Counted from the first letter of the stretch, positions 32,286 to 42,035 are shown. The stretch is DNA of 64,000 bases from Tropicimonas sp033101155 (GCF_033101155.1 NZ_JAWMPX010000004.1:62001-126000); one strand, 5' to 3'. Notes: generated from the letters alone by a model not told the origin. Made by a program: numbers and translations.

Positions 32286-33224
32286 TCACGGCCGGAGCGC
32301 GTCGTCCAGCCTCTCCCGGGCAAACCCGGCCACGTCGCGCAGCGCCTCCCGCGCTTCAGGCAGATATCCGTCATAGATCGGCCAGATATGGGGTGTCTGC
32401 GGCCATTGGCGAAGGGAGACATCCGCTCCGCAGCGGCGCAAATGCGCTTTCATTCTCAGCGCATCATCCCGCAGAATCTCGGTTGTGCCCACATGAAGCC
32501 GTACCGGAGGCGGCGCATCAAACGTCGCAAAGATTGGCGAAATTCGCCAATCGGAGGCATCGAACCCACCAGTCGCATAATCGACCACCTCCGGGACCCG
32601 GTCCGCCGACAGAAACGGGTCCCGCCCGGCATTGGTCACGAGGCTTTCGCTTTGCAGGGTCAGGTCCACCCAGGGCGAGAATGCGAACAGCCCCGCGGGT
32701 CGCAAATCGCGGGCGCACAGATCGGCCAGCAGCGCCAGAGCCAGACCGCCGCCCGCGCTGTCGCCTCCGAGCAGGATCTCGCCCGGACGATACCCTAGGT
32801 CAAGCAGGGCCGCATGGGCCGCAAGCGCATCTTCGAATTGGGCGGGGGCCGGATGGGCCGGCGCCAGTCGATAAGCGGGCGCGGCGACACGCAGACGGCT
32901 CAAGGCCGAGATCCGCCCGAGCATGCCCTGATGCGTACGCGGGCTCCCGGCGATATAGGCGCCGCCGTGGAAATAGAGGGTCACGCCGCGCCGGGCGACC
33001 GGACCCGCCGTGATCCAGTGGATGTCCGGAGCGCCGGGCGAACGGAGCCGCAGGAGATACGGCGGTCGCCGCAGGCAGCGCCGTGCGAAACCAGCGAATT
33101 CCGCAGCAGCCACCGTCGGGGTCTCGGTTGCCTGTAGTCGCGGCCGGACAACCCGGCGCAGAAGCCGGTTCAGCAGCCGCAGCTGCCAGCTTACCCGGCC
33201 CGCTTCGTCTCGATCACCTGCCAT
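32286..33224 (-). CDS. alpha/beta hydrolase, HSL-type esterase
   Basis: 312 residues. Oxyanion-hole motif YFHGGAY at 84-90, nucleophile elbow GDSAGG at 154-159 (Ser156), catalytic Asp at 253 or 254 (LRDDA) and His279 in QTPHIWP mark the hormone-sensitive-lipase family. It likely hydrolyses short-chain esters. Its 5' end overlaps the 3' end of gshB by 34 bases, suggesting coupled translation. The natural substrate is unknown. Confidence 0.9.
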   Translation of the reverse strand: MAGDRDEAGRVSWQLRLLNRLLRRVVRPRLQATETPTVAAAEFAGFARRCLRRPPYLLRLRSPGAPDIHWITAGPVARRGVTLYFHGGAYIAGSPRTHQGMLGRISALSRLRVAAPAYRLAPAHPAPAQFEDALAAHAALLDLGYRPGEILLGGDSAGGGLALALLADLCARDLRPAGLFAFSPWVDLTLQSESLVTNAGRDPFLSADRVPEVVDYATGGFDASDWRISPIFATFDAPPPVRLHVGTTEILRDDALRMKAHLRRCGADVSLRQWPQTPHIWPIYDGYLPEAREALRDVAGFARERLDDALRP

Positions 33225-34135
33225 ATCTTCTCGGCCACGTTGATCCCGTCGAACCGCTCCAGCTCCTGGATGCCCGTGGGAGAGGTCACGTTGATCTCGG
33301 TCAGGTAGTTGCCGATCACGTCGATTCCGACAAAGATCTGCCCGCGCTCGCGCAGGAGCGGCCCGATCGCCGCGCAGATTTCCATGTCGCGCTCGGACAG
33401 GCCGACTTTCTCCGGCCGCCCGCCCACATGCATGTTCGACCGCGTTTCGCCCACCGCCGGCACCCGGTTGATCGCGCCAACCGGCTCGCCATCGACGAGG
33501 ATGACGCGCTTGTCGCCATTCGAGACATCAGGCACGAATTGCTGCGCGATCAGCGGCTCGTTGTTGATGCCGACAAAGAGCTCGTGCAGCGAGGCGATAT
33601 TGCGGTCGCCCGGATCGAGCCGGAAAACGCCGGCGCCGCCATTGCCGTAAAGGGGCTTGAGGATGATGTCGCCATGCGCGTGCTTGAAGGCGCGCAGATC
33701 GTCCAGATCTCGCGCGATCATGGTCGGCGGAATCAGGTCGGGGAATTGCAGGACAAGGAGCTTCTCGGGGCAATTGCGGACCCAGAACGGATCATTGATC
33801 ACGAGCACCTCTGGAACGAGTTGCTCCAGCAGGTGGGTGTTGGTGATGTAACCCATGTCGAAAGGCGGGTCCTGGCGCAACCAGACGACATCCATCTCCG
33901 CGAGATCGAGCTCCTGCTCCTCGCCGAGCGTGACGTGATCGCCATAAACGCGCCGAACCTCCATCGACTGCGCCCGCGCGACGACCTTGCCGTCGCGCCA
34001 GCTCAGCTTGTCGACCGTGTAGAACCACATCTCGTGGCCGCGCGCCTGCGCTTCCTCGGCAAGGCGAAAGGTGGAATCGGCGTCGATATCGACGCCTGTG
34101 ATCGGGTCCATCTGGAAGGCGATCTTCAGGGGCAT
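33191..34135 (-). CDS. gshB: glutathione synthetase
   Basis: 314 residues, the normal size. It has the N-terminal substrate-binding domain (FQMDPITGVDIDADST at 6-21), and the ATP-grasp domain with KPLYGNGGAGVFRL, RVILVDGEPVGAINRVP and the end piece EINVTSPTGIQELER. It joins gamma-glutamylcysteine and glycine using ATP. The ATG at 34135 follows CCAAGGAGCCCCC. It lies downstream of yraN with 63 bases between. Confidence 0.96.
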   Translation of the reverse strand: MPLKIAFQMDPITGVDIDADSTFRLAEEAQARGHEMWFYTVDKLSWRDGKVVARAQSMEVRRVYGDHVTLGEEQELDLAEMDVVWLRQDPPFDMGYITNTHLLEQLVPEVLVINDPFWVRNCPEKLLVLQFPDLIPPTMIARDLDDLRAFKHAHGDIILKPLYGNGGAGVFRLDPGDRNIASLHELFVGINNEPLIAQQFVPDVSNGDKRVILVDGEPVGAINRVPAVGETRSNMHVGGRPEKVGLSERDMEICAAIGPLLRERGQIFVGIDVIGNYLTEINVTSPTGIQELERFDGINVAEKIWQVIETKRAG

Positions 34136-34198
34136 GGGGGCTCCTTGGAATGGTTTGACACCTTCTTTGCCCAAAGCCCCGGCGGTGGCAATGTCCGA

Positions 34199-34600
34199 TC
34201 AGAGACCGAAGGCCGCTTCGAGCACCTCGATCCGCCCCTGGCCGTCCACCAACGCCACGTCAAACCGCAGCTCCGTGTCCTGCCCTGCGGGCATGCGCGC
34301 GATATATTCCGAGGCCGCGGCGTAGATCCGGGCCATCTGCCGTTCACTCAATTGTGCAGCGGCCCGGGCGAAATCCTCCGACGCCTTGACCTCGACGAAG
34401 ATCAGACGGTCCCCATCCGCGATGACGAGATCGACCTCCCCGGCCGTGCCCCGCCAGCGCCGTTCGAGAACCCGCATCTGGCGGTCGCGATAAAACCGTT
34501 CTGCAATCTCTTCGGCGGCCTGACCGGTCAGATGCGCCCGGGATCCACGCGCGCGGCGGGACTGCATCGCCTTGCCGTTGCTCGCGTCGCCCGCGTTCAC
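34199..34600 (-). CDS. YraN/UPF0102 family endonuclease-like protein
   Basis: 133 residues from the GTG at 34600, which overlaps the rsmI stop (GTGA); an ATG at 34567 would give 122 residues. The core has GEVDLVIADGDRLIFVEVKA, the PD-(D/E)xK-like motif of the family. Function unproven, perhaps Holliday-junction or DNA uptake nuclease. The rsmI-yraN-gshB order is conserved in related bacteria, which supports the call. Confidence 0.88.
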   Translation of the reverse strand: MNAGDASNGKAMQSRRARGSRAHLTGQAAEEIAERFYRDRQMRVLERRWRGTAGEVDLVIADGDRLIFVEVKASEDFARAAAQLSERQMARIYAAASEYIARMPAGQDTELRFDVALVDGQGRIEVLEAAFGL

Positions 34601-35481
34601 TCCGGCGTGTCCTTCAAGGCGAGTGCCATCTGATAAACATCCCTCTTGCCGACGCCGAACCGCTGGGCCACTTCGGCCGCCGCCTGTTTCACGGACATGT
34701 TTGCGAGCGCTTCGAGCAAGGCGGCTTCGAGATCCTGCTCGGTCACGGCCGCGCCATGCGACCGGTCGATGACGAGGACGATTTCGCCCTTGAGCGTCTT
34801 GCCGTCCAGCCTCTCGACAAGTTCGCCCAGGGTCCCGCGCAGCGCCTCCTCGAATCGCTTCGTCAGCTCCCGGCAGATCGCCGCCTGCCGGTCCTGTCCG
34901 AACGCCTCGCACATTTCCGGCAGGATCCTGTGAATGCGCTTCGGCGATTCGAAGATCAGCAGCGTCGCGTCGACCCCGGCCAGCTCGGCCAGCCATTTCC
35001 GTCGCGCGCCGCCCGAGGCGGGCGGGAAGCCGGCGAAGAGAAAGCGGTCGCTCGGCAGGCCAGAGATGCTCAGCGCGGCCAGCGGCGCGGACGGCCCCGG
35101 CGCGCAGGTCACCGGCAGGCCCTCTTCCAGCGCCGCATGGGCAAGCTGGTAGCCGGGATCGGCCACGAGCGGCATGCCCGCCTCGGAGGCATAGGCGACG
35201 GATTTTCCATCCCGAACAGCCGCCAGCAGCTTCGGGCGCGCCTGCGCACCATTATGGTCGTGATAGGCGACCATTGGGCGGCCGCGCAGGGGCACGCCGT
35301 GAATATCCATCAGGTGCCGGGTCGTGCGCGTGTCCTCGGCGGCGATCACATCGGCCGAGGCGAGGATGTCGAGCGCACGCAGCGTGATATCGCGGGCATT
35401 GCCAATCGGAGTAGCAACGAAGTGGATTCCGGCGGCGAGCGACACTTCGCGGAACACTCCCTGGGGCTGGTTCTGGGTCAT
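34597..35481 (-). CDS. rsmI: 16S rRNA (cytidine-1402-2'-O)-methyltransferase
   Basis: 294 residues. The tetrapyrrole-methylase fold is shown by FVATPIGNARDITLRAL at 22-38, AEDTRTTRHLM, and SEAGMPLVADPGY, where the family usually has SDAGTPLISDPG. The C-terminal domain continues to AQRFGVGKRDVYQMAL. It methylates C1402 in the decoding centre. Divergent from the PBP-activator gene, 93 bases apart. Confidence 0.95.
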   Translation of the reverse strand: MTQNQPQGVFREVSLAAGIHFVATPIGNARDITLRALDILASADVIAAEDTRTTRHLMDIHGVPLRGRPMVAYHDHNGAQARPKLLAAVRDGKSVAYASEAGMPLVADPGYQLAHAALEEGLPVTCAPGPSAPLAALSISGLPSDRFLFAGFPPASGGARRKWLAELAGVDATLLIFESPKRIHRILPEMCEAFGQDRQAAICRELTKRFEEALRGTLGELVERLDGKTLKGEIVLVIDRSHGAAVTEQDLEAALLEALANMSVKQAAAEVAQRFGVGKRDVYQMALALKDTPE

Positions 35482-35574
35482 TTACTTGCCGCGCTCCACG
35501 TCATAGGTTCGACCCCGCCCGGGGGATCGTCCTTCCCCATAGCCGGAGCCGTAAGGAAGAGCGAGATTTATAAC

Positions 35575-36750
35575 ATGTTTTCCGCATTGACCCTCCCCCG
35601 CAAGATGACCGGCAGCGCGCTGGCCCTGGCTGCTGCAATGCTTTTGAGCGCCTGTAACCCGGTCACCACCGCCGGTGGGAATTCCGGCCCCTCGATCAAC
35701 GCCTCCGCGCCGGTTCCTGTGGCGCTGCTCGTGCCCGGCGGTGGCGGTGGCGACGCGGTCGTCTCCAAGAGCCTGGAAAACGCAGCTCGGCTTGCCATCG
35801 CGGATCTCTCCGGCGTCCAGATCGATCTGCGCGTCTACGAGACCGGCGGCAGTGCCGGTGGGGCCCAGGCCGCCGCGAGCCAGGCTGCCACTGACGGCGC
35901 CAAGATCCTGCTCGGCCCGCTCTATTCCGAAGCCGCCAACGCGGCCGGCCATACCGTCGCCACTCAGAACATCAATGTCCTGAGCTTTTCCAACAATGCC
36001 GCCATCGCCGGCGGCAACGTGTTCGTGCTCGGCAACACCTTCGACAACACCGCCAACCGGCTGGTCCGCTACGCGAAATCGAAGGGCAAGGGCAAGATCT
36101 TCGTTGTCTCGGCCCAGTCCACCGCCGAAGAGATCGGTCGCAACGCCATCGTCAACGCCATCGGCCAGCAGGGTGCGACCCTGGCCGGCAACGCCTCCTT
36201 CGAACTCTCCCAGCAGGGCCTCGTCGGCGCCGTGCCGCAGATCGCTTCGCAGGTCCAGTCGACCGGCGCGCAGTCGGTCTTCTTCACCTCCGACAATGCC
36301 GGCGCCATGCCCTTCCTCGCGCAGCTCCTGCCCGAGAATGGCGTCTCGCCGGCCACATCCCAGTTCATCGGCCTGACCCGTCTCGACATCCCGGCCGAGG
36401 CCCTGTCCCAGCCGGGCCTGCAGGGCGCCTGGATGGCGCTTCCCGACCCGACCCTGAGCCAGAACTTCAAGAGCCGCTACGCGTCCGCCTATGGCGGCGC
36501 GCCGCATCCGCTGGCCGGTCTCGCCTATGACGGGATCGCGGCTATCGGCGCGCTTGCCGGCAAGGGCAAGTCGGACGCGCTTACCCGCAACGCCCTCACC
36601 CAGGGCTCGGGTTTCGTCGGCGTGAGTGGCATCTTCCGCCTGCGCGCGGACGGCACCAACCAGCGCGGCCTCGCCATCGGACAGATCCAGAACAACCAGG
36701 TTACCGTCATTGACCCTGCCCCCAAGAGCTTCGGCGGATTCGGCTTCTGA
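35575..36750 (+). CDS. LpoA-like penicillin-binding protein activator lipoprotein
   Basis: 391 residues. A signal with the lipobox LLSAC puts the acylated Cys at 27. The rest is a periplasmic-binding-protein type 1 fold (PVPVALLVPGGGGGD through ILLGPLYSEAANAAG and TSDNAGAMPF), as in the C-terminal domain of LpoA and its alphaproteobacterial counterparts. It probably activates a peptidoglycan synthase at the outer membrane. The ATG at 35575 was chosen because it starts the signal peptide. The glnD frame overlaps its end. Confidence 0.88.
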   Translation: MFSALTLPRKMTGSALALAAAMLLSACNPVTTAGGNSGPSINASAPVPVALLVPGGGGGDAVVSKSLENAARLAIADLSGVQIDLRVYETGGSAGGAQAAASQAATDGAKILLGPLYSEAANAAGHTVATQNINVLSFSNNAAIAGGNVFVLGNTFDNTANRLVRYAKSKGKGKIFVVSAQSTAEEIGRNAIVNAIGQQGATLAGNASFELSQQGLVGAVPQIASQVQSTGAQSVFFTSDNAGAMPFLAQLLPENGVSPATSQFIGLTRLDIPAEALSQPGLQGAWMALPDPTLSQNFKSRYASAYGGAPHPLAGLAYDGIAAIGALAGKGKSDALTRNALTQGSGFVGVSGIFRLRADGTNQRGLAIGQIQNNQVTVIDPAPKSFGGFGF

Positions 36751-39535
36751 GCCGGATCACGTCCTTCAACTGCCCCCCGTACCCGCCGATCTCATCTGCC
36801 CAGCGGCCGAGATCTTTGACCTGGACGGATTGTCCGACCGCCTCTCAGCCGCAGTGCAAGGCGAGGCGGGAACCGGCCGCCGCGCCCGCGCGACCAAGGT
36901 CCTTGCCGAGGATCTAGCCCGCGGACGGGCGGCAATCGAGGTCGCTTTCGCGAATTCGCCCCGCGCCGCACGCCCGCTGGTCCATAGCTATGCCTGGCTG
37001 ACCGATTGCCTTGTCCGCGCCGCCTTCTGGACCGCGAAGTTTCTTCTGGTCTCCGGCGGAGCGGATGCGTCCGAGCAGCATATGGCCGTGATCGCCGTGG
37101 GTGGCTATGGCCGCGCCGAAATGGCGCCACATTCCGATGTCGACCTGCTCTTTCTCTCTGAGGAAAAGCTGACAGTTCGCATCGAGTGCATCGTCGAGGA
37201 GATGCTCTATATCCTGTGGGATCTGCGGCTGAAGGTTGGACATTCGACGCGGACGATCCGCGAATGCATGAAGCTCGGCCGCGAGGATTACACCATCCGC
37301 ACATCGCTGCTGGAGATGCGCCATGTCGATGGCGATCCCGAGCTGACCGACCTGCTGGCCCAGCGGCTCTGGAAAGAGCTCTTCAGGAATTCCTCCAAGG
37401 ATTACATCGAGGCGAAGCTGCAGGAACGCGCCCAGCGTCACAAGAAGCAGGGCGGACAGCGCTACATGCTCGAGCCGAATATCAAGGAGGGCAAGGGGGG
37501 CCTGCGCGACCTGCAATCGCTCTTCTGGATCGCGAAATACGTCCATAGCGTGAACCGCATCGAGGAACTGGTCGAGCTTGGTGTCTTCACGCCAGAGGAA
37601 TACTGGGCCTTCGAGCAGGCCGAGACCTTTCTCTGGGCCGCGCGCGCCCATCTGCACCTGATCGCGGGACGGCCCGCCGAGCAGCTCACCTTCGACATGC
37701 AGGTCCCGGTCTCCGAACGGCTCGGCTATAGTGACCATTCGGGGCGCCGCGCGGTCGAGCATTTCATGCAGGATTATTTCCGCCACGCCACCCGCGTCGG
37801 CGAGTTGACCCGCATCTTCCTGACCGCGATGGAAACCCAGCATGCCAAGCGCGAGCCCATGCTTGCCGGCTTCTTCCGCCGTCGCCAGAAGAAACGGCTG
37901 AGCGACGGTTTCCTGATGCAGGGCGGTCGGCTGGCCATCGCGGATGACGCGAAATTCCTCGAGGACAAGCTCAACATCCTGCGCCTCTTCGACGAGGCGC
38001 TGAGCACGGACACGCTGATCCACCCGGACGCGATGCGGCTGATCTCGGCCAATCTCACCAGGATCGACGCCGATATGCGCCGCTCGCCCGAGGCCTCGGA
38101 ACTGTTCCTGCGGCTGATGCTCGATCACGGAAATCCGGAGCGCGCCTTGCGCCGGATGAACGAACTCGGCGTGCTCGCCGCCTTCGTGCCGGAATTCGAG
38201 CCCATCGTGGCGATGATGCAGTTCAACTTCTACCACGCCTATACGGTCGACGAGCATACGATTCAGGCGATCAAGGTGCTTGCCGAGATCGAACATGGTG
38301 AGCTGATCGAGGAGTTGCCCGTCGTTTCGCGAATCCTCGAAAAGGGCAATATCAACCGTCGGGTGCTCTATCTCTCGGTTTTCCTGCACGATATCGGTAA
38401 GGGCCGGCAGGAAGATCATTCTATCCTCGGCGCCCGCATCGCCCGCCCCGTCTGCCAGCGGCTGGGGCTTTCCGACGACGAGGTCGAGACCGTCGAATGG
38501 CTGGTACGCATGCATCTCGTCATGTCCGACATGGCGCAGAAGCGCGACATCTCGGATCCGCGCACCGTGTCCGACTTCGCCAAGACGGTGAAATCACGTC
38601 GGCGGCTGGACCTGCTGACCGTGCTCACTGTCTGCGATATCCGCGCCGTCGGACCCGACACATGGAACAACTGGAAGGCGCAGCTGCTGCGCACCCTGCA
38701 TCGGCGCACCGCGGACGCACTCAAGAACGGGCTGGAAGACATCAACAGGGACAATGTCGGCGAAGAGAGCCAGGATGTCCTGCGCCGCGACCTGGCAGAC
38801 TGGTCCGAAGAAGCCGTCGATGCCGAGATCGACCGTCACTACGCGCCCTATTGGCAGGGCATGCCCAACCAGGCGCATACGGTCTTTGCCCGCCTGCTTC
38901 GGGGCCTGCCGGATAACGAGATCCGCATCGACCTCACGCCCGAACCCGATCGCGACGCCACGCGTGCCTGTTTTGCCATGGTCGACCACCCCGGCATCTT
39001 TTCGCGGCTCGCCGGTGCGCTGGCGCTGGTCGGGGCCAATGTTGTGGACGCACGCACCTATACTTCCAAGGACGGGTATGCGACCGCCGTGTTCTGGATC
39101 CAGGATGGCGACGGTGCGCCCTACGAAGCCGCGCGCCTGCCGCGCCTGACCCAGATGATCGACAAGACGCTCAAAGGCGAGGTCATCGCCCGCGACGCGC
39201 TGACCAAACGCGACAAGCCGAAGAAGCGCGAGCGCGATTTCCGCTTCCCGACCTCGGTGCATTTCGACAATGACGGCTCGGAGATCTACACGCTGATCGA
39301 GGTCGACACCCGCGACCGCCCGGGCCTTCTTTATGACCTGACGCGAACGCTGGCGAGTTCGCATATCTACATCGCCTCCGCCGTGATCGCGACCTATGGT
39401 GCGCAGGTGGTCGATACGTTCTATGTCAAGGACATGTTCGGGCTGAAGATCTTCTCCGAGAGCAAGCGACGCGCGCTGGAAAAGAAACTCATTCGGGCCA
39501 TCGAACGTGGCGAGGAGAGGGCTCTGAGCGAATGA
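36710..39535 (+). CDS. glnD: bifunctional PII uridylyltransferase / uridylyl-removing enzyme
   Basis: About 941 residues from a TTG at 36710; no ATG or GTG lies near the expected start, and the only upstream ATG (36626) would overlap the lipoprotein gene by 125 bases. The nucleotidyltransferase motif is GGYGRAEMAPHSDVDLLFL near 130, the HD motif FLHDIGKG near 560, and two ACT domains begin near 750 and 865 (ACFAMVDHPGIFSRLAGAL and TLIEVDTRDRPGLLYDL). It adds UMP to PII when glutamine is low and removes it when high. The TTG may limit expression. Confidence 0.93.
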   Translation: MTLPPRASADSASEPDHVLQLPPVPADLICPAAEIFDLDGLSDRLSAAVQGEAGTGRRARATKVLAEDLARGRAAIEVAFANSPRAARPLVHSYAWLTDCLVRAAFWTAKFLLVSGGADASEQHMAVIAVGGYGRAEMAPHSDVDLLFLSEEKLTVRIECIVEEMLYILWDLRLKVGHSTRTIRECMKLGREDYTIRTSLLEMRHVDGDPELTDLLAQRLWKELFRNSSKDYIEAKLQERAQRHKKQGGQRYMLEPNIKEGKGGLRDLQSLFWIAKYVHSVNRIEELVELGVFTPEEYWAFEQAETFLWAARAHLHLIAGRPAEQLTFDMQVPVSERLGYSDHSGRRAVEHFMQDYFRHATRVGELTRIFLTAMETQHAKREPMLAGFFRRRQKKRLSDGFLMQGGRLAIADDAKFLEDKLNILRLFDEALSTDTLIHPDAMRLISANLTRIDADMRRSPEASELFLRLMLDHGNPERALRRMNELGVLAAFVPEFEPIVAMMQFNFYHAYTVDEHTIQAIKVLAEIEHGELIEELPVVSRILEKGNINRRVLYLSVFLHDIGKGRQEDHSILGARIARPVCQRLGLSDDEVETVEWLVRMHLVMSDMAQKRDISDPRTVSDFAKTVKSRRRLDLLTVLTVCDIRAVGPDTWNNWKAQLLRTLHRRTADALKNGLEDINRDNVGEESQDVLRRDLADWSEEAVDAEIDRHYAPYWQGMPNQAHTVFARLLRGLPDNEIRIDLTPEPDRDATRACFAMVDHPGIFSRLAGALALVGANVVDARTYTSKDGYATAVFWIQDGDGAPYEAARLPRLTQMIDKTLKGEVIARDALTKRDKPKKRERDFRFPTSVHFDNDGSEIYTLIEVDTRDRPGLLYDLTRTLASSHIYIASAVIATYGAQVVDTFYVKDMFGLKIFSESKRRALEKKLIRAIERGEERALSE

Positions 39536-39836
39536 GGTTCTTGCCAACAGATCGCCTCGCAGGAAACCTGGGGATTGCGCGAGCGGTGAGGCGTCCCACC
39601 GGCCTGCGACGCATCAAAGATGCGCCCCATTCCGAGCGGGGGTGGCCGCGCGCTTTGCGCGCGGCGGTTGCGCATCGCGATCAACGCCTTTTGCCGTGTG
39701 ACTTTGCATGCAACAGGCATGCCACTCCGCGCCGCGAAGCGGCGCCATCGCCGCACGAGCTATGCTCGGCGGCACGCCCCCGCCACCAACCGCGCGGTCG
39801 AACGAATCCTGTCGGAACAGATCAACCGGTGGCTGC
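39536..39836. other. structured 301-base gap between glnD and murJ
   Basis: No convincing gene. Five perfect short dyads crowd in the centre: CGCATC-aaa-GATGCG (39610-39624), CCGCGCGC-ttt-GCGCGCGG (39646-39664), TTGCATGCAA (39704-39713), GGCATGCC (39716-39723) and GCGCCGC-gaa-GCGGCGC (39729-39745). It may be a non-coding RNA, a leader of murJ, or a small palindromic repeat element. Confidence 0.6.
39610..39745. repeat. palindrome cluster upstream of murJ
   Basis: Three hairpins of 6, 8 and 7 pairs with three-base loops and two uninterrupted palindromes of 10 and 8 bases occur within 136 bases. Tight triloops of this kind suggest a folded RNA or a mobile palindromic unit. The second hairpin (39646-39664) is the strongest. 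Confidence 0.55.
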
Positions 39837-41390
39837 ATGAAGCCGATCCGCTTGATGGCGGGTTTTTTGACCGTCGGATTCTGGACGCTCATGTCGCGAA
39901 TCCTCGGCTTTGTGCGCGATATCGTCATCGCGGCAAAGCTCGGCGACGGTCCCGTTGCAGAGGCGTTCGTCGTTGCCTTCTCCCTGCCCAACATGTTCCG
40001 TCGCTTCTTCGCTGAGGGCGCGTTCAACATGGCCTTCGTGCCGATCTTCTCGAAGAAGCTCGAATCCGGCGAGGACCCGCAGGGCTTCGCACGCGACGCC
40101 TTTTCCGGCCTTGCCTCGATCCTGATCGTCTTCACCCTGCTTGCCCAGCTGGCCATGCCCTGGCTGGTGCTGGCCATGGCCTCCGGTTTCAGAGCCGATG
40201 GGCGTTTCGACATCGCAGTCGAGTTCGGCCGCATCGCGTTCCCCTATATCCTCTTCATCTCACTCGCGGCCCTGCTCTCCGGCGTGCTCAATGCCACCGG
40301 CCGCTTCGTCGCAGCCGCCGCCGCTCCGGTGCTTCTGAATGTCATCCTCGTCAGCTCCATGCTCATCGCCACGCTTGTGGGCGGCGACTTCGGGACCTGG
40401 CTTATCTGGGCGGTCCCTGTCGCGGGCATCGCACAGTTCGTCCTCCTCTGGGTCGCGGCCTCGCGCGCCGGCTTCCGCCTGATCCCGCGCCGGCCGGTGC
40501 TGACGCCAGACATGCGCAAGCTCGCCGGCATCGCCCTGCCCGCGATGCTCGCCGGCGGCGTGGTGCAGATCAACCTTCTCGTCGGCCGCCAGGTCGCCTC
40601 CTATTTCGACGGTGCGATCCAGTATCTCAACCTTGCCGACCGGCTCTACCAACTCCCGCTCGGCGTCGTTGCCATTGCCATCGGCGTCGTGCTGCTACCC
40701 GACCTCTCCCGACGCCTCGCCGCCGACGACACGGAGGGCGGCAGCCGCGCCTTCAACCGCGCCACCGAGTTCGCCCTGCTGCTGACTGTCCCTGCCGCCG
40801 TGGCCCTCGTGGCCGTTGCCGAGCCAATCGTCTCGGTGCTCTATCAGCGGGGCGCCTTCTCGGCACAAGCCGCCGCCCGCACCGCGGAGGTAACAACGAT
40901 CTACGGGCTGGGCCTGCCGGCTTTCGTGCTGCAAAAGGTCCTGCAGCCGCTCTACTTCGCCCGCCACGACACGAAGACGCCCTTTCATTTCGCGGTGGTG
41001 GCGATGGTGATCAACGCCGTCGTGGCCATCGCTGGCTCCTTCCTGATCGGCTTCTACGCCGCCGCCTGGGCGACCACGCTCGCCGCCTGGGCCATGGTCG
41101 TCCTGCTCTGGCTCGGATCGCGCGATATGGGCGACGCAGCGCGGGTGGACGCGCGGCTGAGGCGCCGCGCGGGACGGATCCTGATCGCCTCGCTGGCAAT
41201 GGGCGCCGTCCTGCTCGGAACGGAATCACTGCTCGGAGACTGGCTCTACACGCAACATGTCCGCTTCCTTGCTCTCGCCCTGCTCGTCGGTTCCGGCATC
41301 GTGAGCTATTTCGCGGTCGCCCAGCTTATCGGTGCGGCCAGCTTGGGCGAAATCCGACGCTCCATGCGTCGCGGGGCAAAGACGGACTAG
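39837..41390 (+). CDS. murJ: lipid II flippase MurJ
   Basis: 517 residues, 14 predicted membrane segments. The opening SRILGFVRDIVIAAKLGDGPVAEAFVVAFSLPNMFRRFFAEG region, with Arg residues lining the cavity, is diagnostic of MurJ. The protein flips lipid II from cytoplasm to periplasm. The ATG at 39837 begins MKPIRLMAGF; its ribosome site is weak (GGTGG). The 301-base gap upstream is unusually structured. Confidence 0.95.
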   Translation: MKPIRLMAGFLTVGFWTLMSRILGFVRDIVIAAKLGDGPVAEAFVVAFSLPNMFRRFFAEGAFNMAFVPIFSKKLESGEDPQGFARDAFSGLASILIVFTLLAQLAMPWLVLAMASGFRADGRFDIAVEFGRIAFPYILFISLAALLSGVLNATGRFVAAAAAPVLLNVILVSSMLIATLVGGDFGTWLIWAVPVAGIAQFVLLWVAASRAGFRLIPRRPVLTPDMRKLAGIALPAMLAGGVVQINLLVGRQVASYFDGAIQYLNLADRLYQLPLGVVAIAIGVVLLPDLSRRLAADDTEGGSRAFNRATEFALLLTVPAAVALVAVAEPIVSVLYQRGAFSAQAAARTAEVTTIYGLGLPAFVLQKVLQPLYFARHDTKTPFHFAVVAMVINAVVAIAGSFLIGFYAAAWATTLAAWAMVVLLWLGSRDMGDAARVDARLRRRAGRILIASLAMGAVLLGTESLLGDWLYTQHVRFLALALLVGSGIVSYFAVAQLIGAASLGEIRRSMRRGAKTD

Positions 41391-41459
41391 GCCGGAGAGC
41401 TGCCACCAAGGCCTTGGACCACCAGCAAAGCGCGCGCGCACTGGCCGAAACAATGCCGT

Positions 41460-42035
41460 TCAGGCCCGCCCGGCGCTCGCGCTCAGGGTCAGGGGATCAA
41501 CCCCCAGAACTGCCAACGCCTTCTCCCATTTCTGTGCGTTCTCTGTGCCGAAAACGAGATCCGGGCTCGCATCGCAGGTCAGCCAGCCATTCTGGCCGAT
41601 CTCGTCCTCGAGCTGCCCCGGCGCCCAGCCGGAATAGCCCAGCGCCAACAGCGCCCGTGCCGGTCCGCGCCGCATCGCCATGTCTTCGAGGACTTCCAGC
41701 GTCGCGGTCATGCCGAAATCCGCATCGACCCGGAGCGTCGAGTCCGGCAGGTCATACTCGCCCGAATGCAGCACAAAGCCTCGCCCATGCTCGACCGGCC
41801 CGCCAACATGGATCTGCGTCGGCAAGCTCTCGTCGCTGGCATCGATCTCGAGCTGCTCCAGCAGGTCGCCAAAGGCAAGATCCGCCGCCGCCTGGTTCAC
41901 GATCAGCCCCATCGCGCCATCCTCGGAATGGGCGCAGAGATAGATCACGGCGTGGTCGAAGCGCGGATCGCCCATGCCGGGCATGGCAATCAGGAGCTTT
42001 CCGGAGAGGTCCATATGGGAGGCTGAATCGGTCAT
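41460..42035 (-). CDS. YqgE/AlgH family protein
   Basis: 191 residues, UPF0301. Conserved parts include LSGKLLIAMPGMGDPRFDHAVIYLC, GAMGLIVNQ and VGGPVEHGRGFVLHS. The fold is known but the activity is not. The ATG at 42035 begins MTDSASHMDLSGK; a second Met lies at 42014. The gene is divergent from the DsbD-like gene and convergent with murJ. Confidence 0.93.
   Translation of the reverse strand: MTDSASHMDLSGKLLIAMPGMGDPRFDHAVIYLCAHSEDGAMGLIVNQAAADLAFGDLLEQLEIDASDESLPTQIHVGGPVEHGRGFVLHSGEYDLPDSTLRVDADFGMTATLEVLEDMAMRRGPARALLALGYSGWAPGQLEDEIGQNGWLTCDASPDLVFGTENAQKWEKALAVLGVDPLTLSASAGRA

Noticed and set aside
30713..32422. 569-codon frame opposite comM
   Set aside because: Antisense shadow of the ATPase; no protein family is recognisable in it.
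36914..38515. 533-codon open frame opposite glnD
   Set aside because: Antisense shadow; glnD is unmistakable on the plus strand.
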